Notes: generated by a model from the sequence alone, not told the origin. 64,000 nucleotides of DNA from an uncultured Bacteroidales bacterium (GCA_903877385.1 CAIRDP010000067.1:124001-188000), one strand, 5' to 3'; counted from the stretch's first letter, positions 16,793-25,680 are shown. Translations and numbers: made by a program.

Positions 16793-17198
16793 GAGAAAAG
16801 TACGCCGCAACTTCGTCCTTGTAGGTGCGGTTGGCATGATGCCGCTCCTGGCTCAGAATGTAATTTTTCGCGCCCTGAAGGTTCCCTTCGCTGACCGATG
16901 CGGCATAATATTCCTTGTCCCAGCAAAAACGCTTCACCGTAAGCGATTTTGAGTTTATCCATTTGCCCGCTTCGGTTCGCAGTTGTTTTACAACCTGTTC
17001 GAGGCTTTGTTCGCTTTTAAGGCGAACAAGGCAGTGGATGTGGTCGACCCAGCAGTTGATTATCCCGAGTTCAATATCGTTTTTAACCGCCACTGCCTGA
17101 AGGTGATCAAGAAATTCCTGCCTGGAACCGTTAGAAAACAGGGTGTACCGCCCCCTAGTCCCCCAAACGGCATGTACCCATATCTTTGTCTTTGTCAT
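16767..17198 (-). mobile_element. REP-associated tyrosine (Y1, IS200/IS605-type) transposase
   Basis: A 143-residue HUH-family transposase of the Y1_Tnp domain. The metal-binding HUH motif is H53-I-H55 (VDHIHCLV), and the probable catalytic tyrosine is Y113 in YILSQERHH. This is the domesticated RAYT-like type rather than a typical IS200 TnpA. No tnpB, terminal hairpin or target duplication is visible around it, so it is likely a single-copy resident. It sits between the respiratory operon and the AI-2E unit, and its 3' end hosts the promoter of the next genes. A long hairpin repeat lies 2.2 kb away at 19382-19455. Confidence 0.88.
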
Positions 17199-17257
17199 AA
17201 TGGCTTTTTCTGCTTAATCCGCCATCCCCGAAAAAGTGATATGAAAAAATGAAGAAA

Positions 17258-18106
17258 TTACATCTTTTCGATAATCAGCAGAGCAAATACGATGAAAATG
17301 TAAAGGTTACCGATGATGAAAATAGGTCTGAAACTGATTTTGGGGGAGAGAAAAAGCTGGCAGGCAATAAACAAAATAACAAGGAGGTTAACGCTTGCAA
17401 GAACGTATCTCAGCCCGGGAAACCTGGTAATGCCGAACCATGAAAAATAAATGGTGATTGCCGAGGCTGCAATGAGCCAGGCCATGATGCTGAGTTTCAT
17501 CATCAGGGGTGAGAAGGTATCTGTAAGAACCGGGAAACCGGCTTGTTTATAGTCGGGGCTGTATTTTATCATGATCAGCCAAAAATGAGGCATCTGCCAG
17601 ATAAAAATAAAAACTGCTAGGAATACCGCAACGGGATCGCCCGGCCTGCCCCCTCCGGCAATCCATCCCATCAGAATGGGGATTGCCCCGGTGATTGCCC
17701 CGGGGATCACGGCAAATGCAGTTTTCCTTTTCAGAATAGTATATACCCCGTTATACCAAAGAACGTTCAGCACACCCAGCCCGAACAGCATGAGGTTCCC
17801 GTTGTAAATAAGGACGATAAAACCCGAGATAATAAAGATATTGGCGATTCTAAGCCCGTCGGAAATGGTGAGCTGCCTTGAAGGAATAGGCCTTGATTTT
17901 GTCCTTTCCATTTTTTCGTCAAACTCCCATTCCTGGTATTGATTCAGAGCCGAAGCTCCTGCCGCCAACAGGAAAATGCCGCTTATCGGTAAGAAAAGCG
18001 AAAGGGCCAGCCCTCCTGAACAGATCACGGCCGAGGCAAGTGCCGAAGCAGTGACGGCTATGGTCACCCAGGGGCGGATAAGCTGAAGATAGGAGCGTAT
18101 TGCCAA
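17258..18106 (-). CDS. ctaB: Protoheme IX farnesyltransferase
   Basis: A UbiA-superfamily membrane prenyltransferase that makes heme O from heme B for the caa3 oxidase. 282 residues with about eight to nine helices. The prenyl-diphosphate motif at residues 55-73 reads NQYQEWEFDEKMERTKSRP; the first aspartate of the usual motif is glutamate here, still acidic. It is the last gene of the oxidase operon. The heme A synthase (ctaA) that would follow is not in the window. Confidence 0.93.
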   Translation of the reverse strand: MAIRSYLQLIRPWVTIAVTASALASAVICSGGLALSLFLPISGIFLLAAGASALNQYQEWEFDEKMERTKSRPIPSRQLTISDGLRIANIFIISGFIVLIYNGNLMLFGLGVLNVLWYNGVYTILKRKTAFAVIPGAITGAIPILMGWIAGGGRPGDPVAVFLAVFIFIWQMPHFWLIMIKYSPDYKQAGFPVLTDTFSPLMMKLSIMAWLIAASAITIYFSWFGITRFPGLRYVLASVNLLVILFIACQLFLSPKISFRPIFIIGNLYIFIVFALLIIEKM

Positions 18107-18116
18107 GGGCCGGAGA

Positions 18117-19028
18117 TTATTTTATGGATTTGAAATATTCGATGACCCTGGCAACATCATTATCAGATAGAATGCCTTTGTACGATTTCATCACGCCTTT
18201 GGGAAGGCCTTTTACCACGTCCCTGTCGGGCTCGTAAATACTGGTTTTAATATAGGCGTCATCTACTGTTACGGAATGCTCTTTTCCATCGGTGACCACA
18301 AGGCTTTCTTTCCCGTAAATACCTTTGAACGAAGTGCTTACCAGTTTGGATCCGTCAAGGGAATGACAACCCGTACACCCATTCTTTTTAATGATTGTAA
18401 GGCCTTCAGGCTCGAGTCCCTTTTTGGGGAGGGCATTGATCCAGGCGTCATATTCAGACTGGGGGACAACTTTAACCTTCGCCTCCATATAGGAATGGTT
18501 CATCCCGCAATACTCTGCGCAAAGGACCCAGTATTCCCCGGCCATTTTAGGAATGAACCACATCCGGTTGGTTTTTCCCGGTACACAATCCTCTTTTTGC
18601 CTGAAAGCAGGGACATAGAAACTATGAATGACGTCAAGGGAAGTTAAATTCAGCACCACGGCTTTATTGACTGGAAGCACCAGCATATCGGATTCCTTGT
18701 CCCCGGGGTAGACGAACGACCAGACCCACATTTTACTGACCACCGTCACATTCATCGCATCAGCCGGGAAAGCTCTCTGTGAACGGAATGCAGCATACCC
18801 GTAATAAAACATCAGCATGGCGAGCGCCAGGGGAATCAAGGTCCATGTGATTTCCAGAGCGGTGCTGTCTTTAACCTGGACTGCTTTCGGATGCTTCGAA
18901 CTGCGGTACCTGATCACAAAGTAAATCATCACCGTTGTTATTCCTACCAGAAAGAAAATACTAATCCCGATAATGACTTTAAAGGCAAGATCAACATCCC
19001 CTGAAAAATTTGTAGCTTCTGTAAACAT
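18117..19028 (-). CDS. coxB: caa3-type cytochrome c oxidase subunit II with fused cytochrome c
   Basis: 303 residues: two N-terminal transmembrane hairpin helices (about 16-38, 60-80), a cupredoxin CuA domain with H135 and C170-x3-C174-x3-H178-x2-M181, and a C-terminal class I cytochrome c domain with heme site CTGCH (218-222) and a probable axial methionine near 280. The fusion defines the caa3 subclass, which takes electrons directly through its own cytochrome. Periplasmic-side domain, inner membrane. Sits 10 bp before ctaB. Confidence 0.95.
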   Translation of the reverse strand: MFTEATNFSGDVDLAFKVIIGISIFFLVGITTVMIYFVIRYRSSKHPKAVQVKDSTALEITWTLIPLALAMLMFYYGYAAFRSQRAFPADAMNVTVVSKMWVWSFVYPGDKESDMLVLPVNKAVVLNLTSLDVIHSFYVPAFRQKEDCVPGKTNRMWFIPKMAGEYWVLCAEYCGMNHSYMEAKVKVVPQSEYDAWINALPKKGLEPEGLTIIKKNGCTGCHSLDGSKLVSTSFKGIYGKESLVVTDGKEHSVTVDDAYIKTSIYEPDRDVVKGLPKGVMKSYKGILSDNDVARVIEYFKSIK

Positions 19029-19055
19029 ATCCGTGTTTTAGAAATTGTAAACGTT

Positions 19056-19340
19056 TTAGCGCATCAGGTAATCAAAAAAAGTAAGACCTATTACCAGAAC
19101 ATAGATACTCAGCACCATGACCACGAAAACAGTGAACATCCTCGACTCAAATTTCAGGTGCATGAAGTAGCGAAGCACAATGAATGATTTGATCGAAGCG
19201 ATGATCAAAGCAACCATGACGGTAAAAGCCGAAAGATCGATCCAGGTGACTGTAATTGTTATGGTGGTGAAAATAAGCAACGCCAGCAGCACCCATAAGT
19301 ATACCCTGTAATCAGTGATATGCGTTTCTGTTTGTGTCAT
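19056..19340 (-). CDS. Cytochrome c oxidase subunit IV-like small membrane protein
   Basis: 94 residues with three hydrophobic helices and the subunit IV pattern of prokaryotic oxidases (RVYLWVLLALLIFTT and a final FIVLRYFMHLKFE then helix), PF03626-like. An accessory subunit of the caa3 oxidase. A long imperfect hairpin separates it from coxC upstream. Confidence 0.88.
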   Translation of the reverse strand: MTQTETHITDYRVYLWVLLALLIFTTITITVTWIDLSAFTVMVALIIASIKSFIVLRYFMHLKFESRMFTVFVVMVLSIYVLVIGLTFFDYLMR

Positions 19341-19381
19341 GAAATTGGTTTTTTAATTCATTCATTTGTCAATAAAAACGT

Positions 19382-19455
19382 AGTGAAGCAGCGAGGTGGC
19401 GAAGTAGCGAAATTATTTTTCTTTTTTCGTCATCTCGCTACTTCGCTATTTCACT
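19382..19455. repeat. 30-bp imperfect inverted repeat (long hairpin) inside the oxidase operon
   Basis: The arms 19382-19411 and 19426-19455 pair over 30 positions with 22 Watson-Crick matches; all eight mismatches are transitions, five of them forming G-T wobbles. The loop is 14 nt, AT-rich. The arms contain a repeated AGTAGCGA-like unit. It fills most of the 117 bp between coxC and the subunit IV gene. Possible roles: a MITE/REP-type element, or an mRNA structure that tunes expression between cistrons. Confidence 0.8.
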
Positions 19456-19457
19456 AT

Positions 19458-20054
19458 TTAAGTAATAAGGTACAGCAAGGGAAATAAAAATATCCAGATC
19501 AGGTCCACCAGATGCCAGTAAAGCCCGCCATTTTCAAGCAGGGTATACTTGCCCGGGTTGATACTGCCGATCAGTATTTTCACCATGATAATGGTAAGGA
19601 TGATGCTCCCGATTACCAGGTGGAGCATATGCAGCCCGGTCATGAAGAAATAAAGGCTGAAAAACAGAATATAGCCGTGCTTCAGCCCAACCATCATTTC
19701 GGAACCGGGATACAGCCCGATGGAAATCTTATGCCCCCATTCCAGGTATTTGTTGAACAAGAATATCCCGGCGCAAACCAGTGTGATAAAAATGAACAAA
19801 ACCCCTTTGCGCTTTTCGCCTTTCTGAACTGCGGTAATTGACATGGCTACCGTTGCTGAACTGAAAAGCAAAACTACCGTGTTCACTGTACCGATAAAGG
19901 CATTGAGCTGATGGGCCGCCTGGTGAAATTCATCGGAATAACGGTGGCGCATAACTGCATATACCAGGAATAAGCCCCCGAACAGGAGGATCTCGGTGAA
20001 GATAAATATCCACATTCCCAGTCTCGCGCCCAAATCGTCTCTGTGCATTTCCAT
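19458..20054 (-). CDS. coxC: Cytochrome c oxidase subunit III
   Basis: 198 residues with five transmembrane segments, the short form typical of caa3 oxidases that lack the first two helices of the mitochondrial protein. It shows the ARLGMWIFIFTEILLFGGLF start and the GLHMLHLVIG and WHLVDLIWIFLFPLLYL end segments conserved in the family. It lies 27 bp downstream of coxA. Confidence 0.93.
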   Translation of the reverse strand: MEMHRDDLGARLGMWIFIFTEILLFGGLFLVYAVMRHRYSDEFHQAAHQLNAFIGTVNTVVLLFSSATVAMSITAVQKGEKRKGVLFIFITLVCAGIFLFNKYLEWGHKISIGLYPGSEMMVGLKHGYILFFSLYFFMTGLHMLHLVIGSIILTIIMVKILIGSINPGKYTLLENGGLYWHLVDLIWIFLFPLLYLIT

Positions 20055-20081
20055 AGATAGTGAAATTATACTGTAAATAAT

Positions 20082-21674
20082 CTAATCATAGTTGTACGGC
20101 TGTTCCGTGACTTGCGGTATCGTGTCAAAATTTTCCTGCGAAGGGGGAGAAGGAATTGTCCATTCAAGGGTCTTGCCTCCCCAAGGATTATCAGGCGCTT
20201 TGGCGCCTTTTTTACTGAACAGGTTGACCAGCATGATGATGATCCCGATCAGGAGCAGCCATCCGCCAACGGCCGAAATCTGCTGCCCGGTTGTAAACTG
20301 GGGGAGGTAGTCAAAATAACGCCGGGGCATTCCCATAAGGCCAAGAATAAACTGGGGGAAATACAGAAGGTTAAACCCGACAAACATGAAACCAAAAGCG
20401 ATGTTGGCCCTTTTGAAATTGTACATCCTGCCGAACATCTTAGGATACCAGTAATGCAGGGCCGCGAAGAATGCAAACCCCACTCCGCCGAACACTATAT
20501 AATGAAAGTGAGCTACCACAAATGCCGTATCATGAACATGGATGTCGGTCGCCAGGGATCCCTGCACCAGTCCTGTAAGCCCGCCTATCATGAACAGGAA
20601 AATAAACCCCAGGGCGAAGATGAAGGGCGGCTTTAAAGAAATGGACCCTTTGTACATTGTGCTTACCCAGTTGAACACTTTTATCGCGCTGGGGATGGCA
20701 ACAACAAATGTAAGCAGTGAAAAGATCCAGCGTTCGGTCGTGCTGATGCCCGAAGTAAACATATGGTGAGCCCATACAAAATATCCTACTCCGGCGATTG
20801 CCAGGCTTGAGAGGGCGATGGCCCTGTACCCGTATATCCTTTTCTGTGAAAAGGTGGGAATGATCTCGGTGATCACCCCCATGGCGGGAAGTATCATGAT
20901 GTACACCGCAGGATGGGAATAGATCCAGAACAAATGCTGGTATAAGATCGGGTCACCGCCCAGGGAAGGATCGAAAAAGCCAATCCTGAACCAGCGTTCG
21001 GCTATAATCATCAGCAAGGTGATGCCTACGATGGGAGTGGCAAGCACCTGTATCCAGGCTGTTGCATATATGGACCAGGGAAAGAGCGGCATTTTGAAAA
21101 AAGTCATCCCCGGAGCCCTTAATCGATGAATGGTAACTATAAAGTTCAAGCCTGTAAGGATGGATGAAAACCCCAGTACAAAAGCGCCGAACACGGCAGC
21201 AACCACGTTGGTATGCGTTTGCGTACTGTAAGGTGCATAAAACGTCCACCCTGTATCCGGGGGGCCGTTTCCCATAAACTGCGATGTAAGAGCTATAGCG
21301 GCGCCAGCAATGAACAGGTACCACGACAAAAGGTTCAGCCTCGGAAAGGCAACGTCATGGGCCCCGATCAGCAATGGCATTGAGAAATTGCCAAAGACCG
21401 CAGCAAGCCCGGGGATCACAACCGTGAAAATCATAATGATCCCGTGAATCGTGAATATCCCGTTATAGGTCTGGGCATTGAAAAACTGCTGGCCGGGCCT
21501 GAACAACTCAAGCCTCATGATTTCACCGAGTATTACACCAACTAGGAAAAATACCATCATCGCATACATGTACATAAGCCCGATGCGTTTATGGTCGGTG
21601 GTCGTTAGCCAGGAAAGCAAACCTTTGTACTTACCCGTATTTTCCAGATAAGAATGTGTAATTGTATCTGTCAT
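20082..21674 (-). CDS. coxA: A2-type heme-copper oxidase subunit I
   Basis: 530 residues, 12 transmembrane helices. Heme ligands H77 and H391, CuB ligands H254, H303 and H304, heme a3 ligand H389, and Y258 after the H254 region are in place. The proton-channel glutamate of A1 oxidases (HPEVY) is replaced by A256, while Y252-S253 precede the histidine (YSHPAVY). This YSHPxV signature defines A2-type oxidases such as the Rhodothermus marinus caa3. Reduces O2 to water and pumps protons. It is 19 bp after the SCO gene. Confidence 0.95.
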   Translation of the reverse strand: MTDTITHSYLENTGKYKGLLSWLTTTDHKRIGLMYMYAMMVFFLVGVILGEIMRLELFRPGQQFFNAQTYNGIFTIHGIIMIFTVVIPGLAAVFGNFSMPLLIGAHDVAFPRLNLLSWYLFIAGAAIALTSQFMGNGPPDTGWTFYAPYSTQTHTNVVAAVFGAFVLGFSSILTGLNFIVTIHRLRAPGMTFFKMPLFPWSIYATAWIQVLATPIVGITLLMIIAERWFRIGFFDPSLGGDPILYQHLFWIYSHPAVYIMILPAMGVITEIIPTFSQKRIYGYRAIALSSLAIAGVGYFVWAHHMFTSGISTTERWIFSLLTFVVAIPSAIKVFNWVSTMYKGSISLKPPFIFALGFIFLFMIGGLTGLVQGSLATDIHVHDTAFVVAHFHYIVFGGVGFAFFAALHYWYPKMFGRMYNFKRANIAFGFMFVGFNLLYFPQFILGLMGMPRRYFDYLPQFTTGQQISAVGGWLLLIGIIIMLVNLFSKKGAKAPDNPWGGKTLEWTIPSPPSQENFDTIPQVTEQPYNYD

Positions 21675-21693
21675 ATTATCAGGTTCTTATACT

Positions 21694-22470
21694 TTATTTG
21701 TTTTTCTTTTTTGATCGTACAACCAGCCCGATGAAAAGCACGAGGGCCAGGAAGATGATGATGGTTGCACTGATCTTGGTCACTGCCAGGGTATACCTTC
21801 TCCCTTCAGGGTCGTAACTGAAGCAGAACTGAAGAAGGCGGTTAATGGTGGGCCTTGACTGCTCTTTGCCGGCTTCGATGATAGCCATTTTAACATCGAA
21901 GGGAAGGAAATTTACACCGTAAAGATACCTGGTTATTTTTCCCTTTGGGCTTACAATAGTAATCACTGCGGGATGGACCCAGTCATTGCCCTGCTTCTTG
22001 GATTTAAACCCCACCGCATTAACCAGGTTGAAAATGTTGGTACTGTCACCTGTAAGGTAGAACCAGTCTTTTGCATGAGCCCTGCTATGCCTTTTCAGAA
22101 ATGTGTTTTTCTTCTGGACTGCCTTTTCGGGGGTGTCCTTGTAATTGAAACTAACCGTTATGATCTGGTAGTCCTTGCCGAGTTCCATTCCCATTTTTTC
22201 CACCACCTCCGAAACACCGTCGAGCAGCGGGCTACAGAGCCCGGGACAATCAAAGTACACCAGGGTGAGAATGGTGGGTTTGTTGAAGAGATCGCCCAAC
22301 CTGACCTGCTTATTCTGTTCATTCGTGAACGTCAGGTTCTGAGGTATGATGCTGTCGAGATGTTCTACCACCCCAACTTCAGGACTTATAACCGATTGGG
22401 ACTGCCCCTGCATACCCGGCAGCAGGCAAACGGCTATAAGTATACCCGAAAAAAACAATCTTGTTTTCAT
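21694..22470 (-). CDS. SCO1/SenC copper chaperone
   Basis: A 258-residue thioredoxin-fold protein exported by a signal peptide and anchored by a C-terminal helix (about 228-250). The copper motif is C75-x3-C79 (FDCPGLC), with a later conserved histidine in WVHPAV. SCO proteins load CuA into oxidase subunit II, matching the neighbouring caa3 genes. The start overlaps the cytochrome c stop by 4 bp (ATGA). Confidence 0.92.
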   Translation of the reverse strand: MKTRLFFSGILIAVCLLPGMQGQSQSVISPEVGVVEHLDSIIPQNLTFTNEQNKQVRLGDLFNKPTILTLVYFDCPGLCSPLLDGVSEVVEKMGMELGKDYQIITVSFNYKDTPEKAVQKKNTFLKRHSRAHAKDWFYLTGDSTNIFNLVNAVGFKSKKQGNDWVHPAVITIVSPKGKITRYLYGVNFLPFDVKMAIIEAGKEQSRPTINRLLQFCFSYDPEGRRYTLAVTKISATIIIFLALVLFIGLVVRSKKKNK

Positions 22471-23372
22471 AAATTTAATTCTTTAATTTTCCTGATATCA
22501 AGAACCGAAAGTATGATGTAAATAATGAAATACCACACAACGATAACTGCGAGAGTATAAGTAAGGATGACCCAGACGGGTGATTTGTCCCTGGTCGACC
22601 ACATAGCCCTCGTATCGGTGAGCGCAGGCTTGTCGGTGGGAACGCCAATGGAAAGTGTATCCCTTACCACGGCTTCCTGCATGCTGCCCGTAGGGTCGCT
22701 GACCTTCGCACTCAGGATCACCCTGCCTGCCTTGTCGCCGGGCAGGTCCTGGGGCCATTCAAAACCTGCGTAGCCGCTTTCGGAAGTTGTTTTAGGGTCG
22801 GCCATCTGCATATTCCCGAAATACCTTTGCACAAACAGAACGATCACAGCGCCTTGTGCGGGCCGGGGTCCCTCTTTTGTAAGCTCGACGGCTTTCACCA
22901 TGATCTTTCTCTTTGCGGTATCGTAAACCATGCTGAGCTTGATCCTTCTCCCTGCCGAAGCAGCAAGTTTTTCAGGATCCGGCTGAACATAGCCTTTATG
23001 GAATGAACGGAGAAATGAGATCACTGTCCACCTTTCGTCTTCGGTAAGTATATTCCTGAACTCAGGCATGGGAGCCTTGCCGGTGGTTATCCTGTAAAAC
23101 AGTTCACCGTCTTTCTGATTGCCCACGATTGGTTCAGAAAGGTCACCGGGAGAAGGAACAATGGCTGCAAAATTCTTTTTTGTAGGGATGCCGTGGCAGC
23201 TCTGGCAATTCTTCATATAGATCACCTCTCCCTGTTTGGCCATATCGGGAGTAAACTTTAACAGGCTGATCTTGCCTTTCTGGTCATCAGGCACAATCCA
23301 GGCCGGATTCTGTGCCTCAGCCTGCAACACTGTTGAGATTATCAGCAGGAGTATGTAAAACGGTCTTTTCAT
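22467..23372 (-). CDS. Membrane-anchored monoheme cytochrome c of the quinol-oxidising module
   Basis: 301 residues: signal peptide (1-20), class I cytochrome c domain with CQSCH heme site and a PMPEFRN axial methionine segment, then a beta-rich domain (about 140-245) and a single C-terminal transmembrane helix (about 268-290). It resembles the ActE-type monoheme subunit of alternative complex III in position, but the beta domain before the anchor is unusual. It overlaps both neighbours by 4 bp, so it should be made in step with the NrfD-like subunit and SCO. Role as electron carrier to the oxidase is inferred. Confidence 0.85.
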   Translation of the reverse strand: MKRPFYILLLIISTVLQAEAQNPAWIVPDDQKGKISLLKFTPDMAKQGEVIYMKNCQSCHGIPTKKNFAAIVPSPGDLSEPIVGNQKDGELFYRITTGKAPMPEFRNILTEDERWTVISFLRSFHKGYVQPDPEKLAASAGRRIKLSMVYDTAKRKIMVKAVELTKEGPRPAQGAVIVLFVQRYFGNMQMADPKTTSESGYAGFEWPQDLPGDKAGRVILSAKVSDPTGSMQEAVVRDTLSIGVPTDKPALTDTRAMWSTRDKSPVWVILTYTLAVIVVWYFIIYIILSVLDIRKIKELNL

Positions 23373-24688
23373 GATTCAATTCTTTTCAATGGATCCAAAC
23401 CTTTGTCCCTGGCAGTTTCAACCACGGGGATTACCGGGAAGAATTTAGAGATCAGGGTGATGATGATCAAAACAAGGATGAAGCTAAACAATGTGATTGC
23501 AATTTCAATAAGAGTCGGAGTGTAAACCCTGAAATTTTCGGGAACATGCTGAATGGGTAAAAAGGGGTGCGACATGGTAGGGACCACGATAAGATAACGT
23601 TTGAACCATGCCCCGATAAATACGGCTATTGATATGAGGGTGAGAGGCAGGGGCCTGCGCATACTGCGGAACAGCAAAAGGATTATGGGAATAAGCAATC
23701 CGCCCAGCTGAACAATCCAGAACATGAGGGCAAAGTGGCCCGTCATGAGCTCGCTGAGATGAACGGCATCGGCTCTTTTCAGTTTGTAACCGGGGACGAG
23801 GTACTCGTTGATGTTAAAATAGAGGTAAACGAAAGCAACCAGCACCAAAACCTTACCCATATTATTAAAATGAAGATCGGTGAGATAATCCTGGAGTTTA
23901 TAACTCTTCCTGAAGACGAACATGGCGATGATCACTGCTGCGGAGCCTGCAACGAAAGCGCCCGAAACGAAGTAAGGCCCGAAAATCGTGCTGTCCCATC
24001 CCGGTCTTACCGTGAGGGCAAACAGCCAGGAAGTCACGGTATGGATCGACAGGGCGGCAGGGATGATGAGTATAAGGAGAATGTATACCGAACGGTGAAT
24101 GATACGGTTCTGTTCGGGATGGTCGGTCCAGTTCAGCGAAAGGGTTTTATAAACCGGTTTAAGCCATGAGGGGAGGCTGCCAAAACGCTTGTGCAATACG
24201 GCCATGTCGGGGATCATGGGAATGAAGAGCAGCAGCAGGCTGATCACGAAGTAGGTGGTTATCACCGTAACGTCCCAAAGGATTGGTGACTGGAACCTTG
24301 CATAAATGAAAACATTAGCCAGCCTTTCGGGGCGGCCCATGTCCATTACGATCACAAGTCCGGCTACAGCGGCAAATGCGACGGCTATCGTTTCGGCTAT
24401 CCTGGTTATGGGATGTACCCATTTCAGGCCAATCAGGCCGAGGACTGCACTGATGAGCATCCCCACAAGGCTTGATGCCACAAAGAATACGAAGTTGGAA
24501 ATGTAAAGGCCCCAGGAAATGTAATCCCTCAGCCCGGCAACCCCCAATCCATACCTGAGCTGCAGGATGTAGGCGTATGTGCAGGCGAGTAAGGCCAGTA
24601 CCAGGAATCCCATCCAGAGAAAGAACCCCTTGTTTAACCTGATGTGATGTGACAGGTCGCTGATGATCTTATCCATATTCTTTTCCAT
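23369..24688 (-). CDS. NrfD/PsrC-like integral membrane quinol subunit
   Basis: 439 residues with about ten transmembrane helices of the NrfD (polysulfide reductase C, ActC/ActF) family, which binds quinol in the membrane. The start at 24688 (MEKNMDK) is one base after the upstream stop; a longer frame would begin inside that gene. Conserved-looking features include the ISWGLYISNFVFFVA segment and the GYKLKRADAVHL loop. Next to an Fe-S protein and a cytochrome c it should pass electrons from quinol out to the cytochrome. Confidence 0.9.
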   Translation of the reverse strand: MEKNMDKIISDLSHHIRLNKGFFLWMGFLVLALLACTYAYILQLRYGLGVAGLRDYISWGLYISNFVFFVASSLVGMLISAVLGLIGLKWVHPITRIAETIAVAFAAVAGLVIVMDMGRPERLANVFIYARFQSPILWDVTVITTYFVISLLLLFIPMIPDMAVLHKRFGSLPSWLKPVYKTLSLNWTDHPEQNRIIHRSVYILLILIIPAALSIHTVTSWLFALTVRPGWDSTIFGPYFVSGAFVAGSAAVIIAMFVFRKSYKLQDYLTDLHFNNMGKVLVLVAFVYLYFNINEYLVPGYKLKRADAVHLSELMTGHFALMFWIVQLGGLLIPIILLLFRSMRRPLPLTLISIAVFIGAWFKRYLIVVPTMSHPFLPIQHVPENFRVYTPTLIEIAITLFSFILVLIIITLISKFFPVIPVVETARDKGLDPLKRIES

Positions 24689-24689
24689 G

Positions 24690-25637
24690 TTAATCAGTAG
24701 ATGGTTCAAAAGGGAAAAGCCTGTTCTTGGGAGGCAGGTAATAAACCCTGGGTTTGGTGCCCAATTCAGGCATCAGCTGGTAAGCCCCGTTATCCCTGAG
24801 AAGCTTGCTCAGGCGAACAGTCTCCTTGCTGGTCCCGTTGGTGACTGCATCCTCATTCTCATCCCCGAAATAATACACCCCGTTGGGGCAGGCCGAAACG
24901 CAATAGGGCAATTTGCCCTCACGGCAACGGTCGGCGCTGAAAAGGCATTTCGAAATGGTGCCAAGCTTCTGGGGTACGTTAAGTTCTACATTATAAGCCT
25001 CTCCGTTATGCTTATCGGCATCCTTAGGAGTAGTCCACTGGAATATCCTGGCCGAATAAGGGCAGGCAGCCATGCAAAAACGGCAGCCTATACAGCGGAT
25101 GTTGTCGATGAGCACAATCCCGTCGCCCCTCTTATATGTTGCATCCACAGGGCAAACTGCCACGCAGGGGGGATTATCGCAATGCTGACAGTTTTTTGGC
25201 ATCTGGTAAGGTGCAGTGCCTGGGGAATCCTGCATCTGGAGCGTATTCATATGGTATTGTTCAGGCTTCAGCTGGTGGGCGTCCTGGCAGGCTGCAATAC
25301 AACGCCTTGCATTGCGGCATTTCGAGAGGTCTATCACCATCACCCAGCGCTTGCCAGGTATGCCTTCCCTCCCTTTCTCAAGCATCAGTTTCGTGGGATT
25401 CTTGGCCAGGACTCTCATTTCCAGTGAATCGACTTCCACCAGTTTGTTGTCCTGGGTGAGCAATACCTTTGATTCACCCGTGGCAGCCTTTTTCTTTTCA
25501 AAAATATCCCCCGAATATAATGCTCCTGCACCTGCAGCCACCCCGGCTCCAAGCAGGCCTATGTTCTTCAGGAAATTCCGCCTGGAGGGTTTTGAAGGCT
25601 CCTGCTCATCCCTGTTATTGACCGTATTTTCGTCCAT
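24690..25637 (-). CDS. Tat-exported 4Fe-4S ferredoxin-like subunit
   Basis: 315 residues. A twin-arginine signal (SRRNFLK, about residues 18-24) is followed by a hydrophobic helix, then PsrB/DmsB/ActB-C-terminal-like ferredoxin domains with several cysteine quartets (CRNARRCIAAC, CQHCDNPPCVAVCP, CIGCRFCMAACP, CREGKLPYCVSACP). It should carry three to four [4Fe-4S] clusters on the outer face of the inner membrane. No molybdopterin subunit accompanies it, unlike dimethylsulfoxide or polysulfide reductases. First gene of the respiratory operon. Confidence 0.9.
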   Translation of the reverse strand: MDENTVNNRDEQEPSKPSRRNFLKNIGLLGAGVAAGAGALYSGDIFEKKKAATGESKVLLTQDNKLVEVDSLEMRVLAKNPTKLMLEKGREGIPGKRWVMVIDLSKCRNARRCIAACQDAHQLKPEQYHMNTLQMQDSPGTAPYQMPKNCQHCDNPPCVAVCPVDATYKRGDGIVLIDNIRCIGCRFCMAACPYSARIFQWTTPKDADKHNGEAYNVELNVPQKLGTISKCLFSADRCREGKLPYCVSACPNGVYYFGDENEDAVTNGTSKETVRLSKLLRDNGAYQLMPELGTKPRVYYLPPKNRLFPFEPSTD

Positions 25638-25672
25638 ATAATGGAATTATCTGTTTGCAAACGACATCCAAG

Positions 25673-25680
25673 CAAAAATA
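25673..25680 (-). promoter_or_regulatory. Promoter -7 element of the respiratory operon
   Basis: Minus-strand TATTTTTG matches TAnnTTTG, 35 bp before the first gene of the Fe-S/NrfD/caa3 run. No exact -33 TTG is seen (a TTA lies at suitable distance). Confidence 0.45.

Noticed and set aside
24663-25427. 254-residue plus-strand frame opposite the Fe-S subunit gene
   Set aside because: Antisense shadow produced by the cysteine-rich coding strand.
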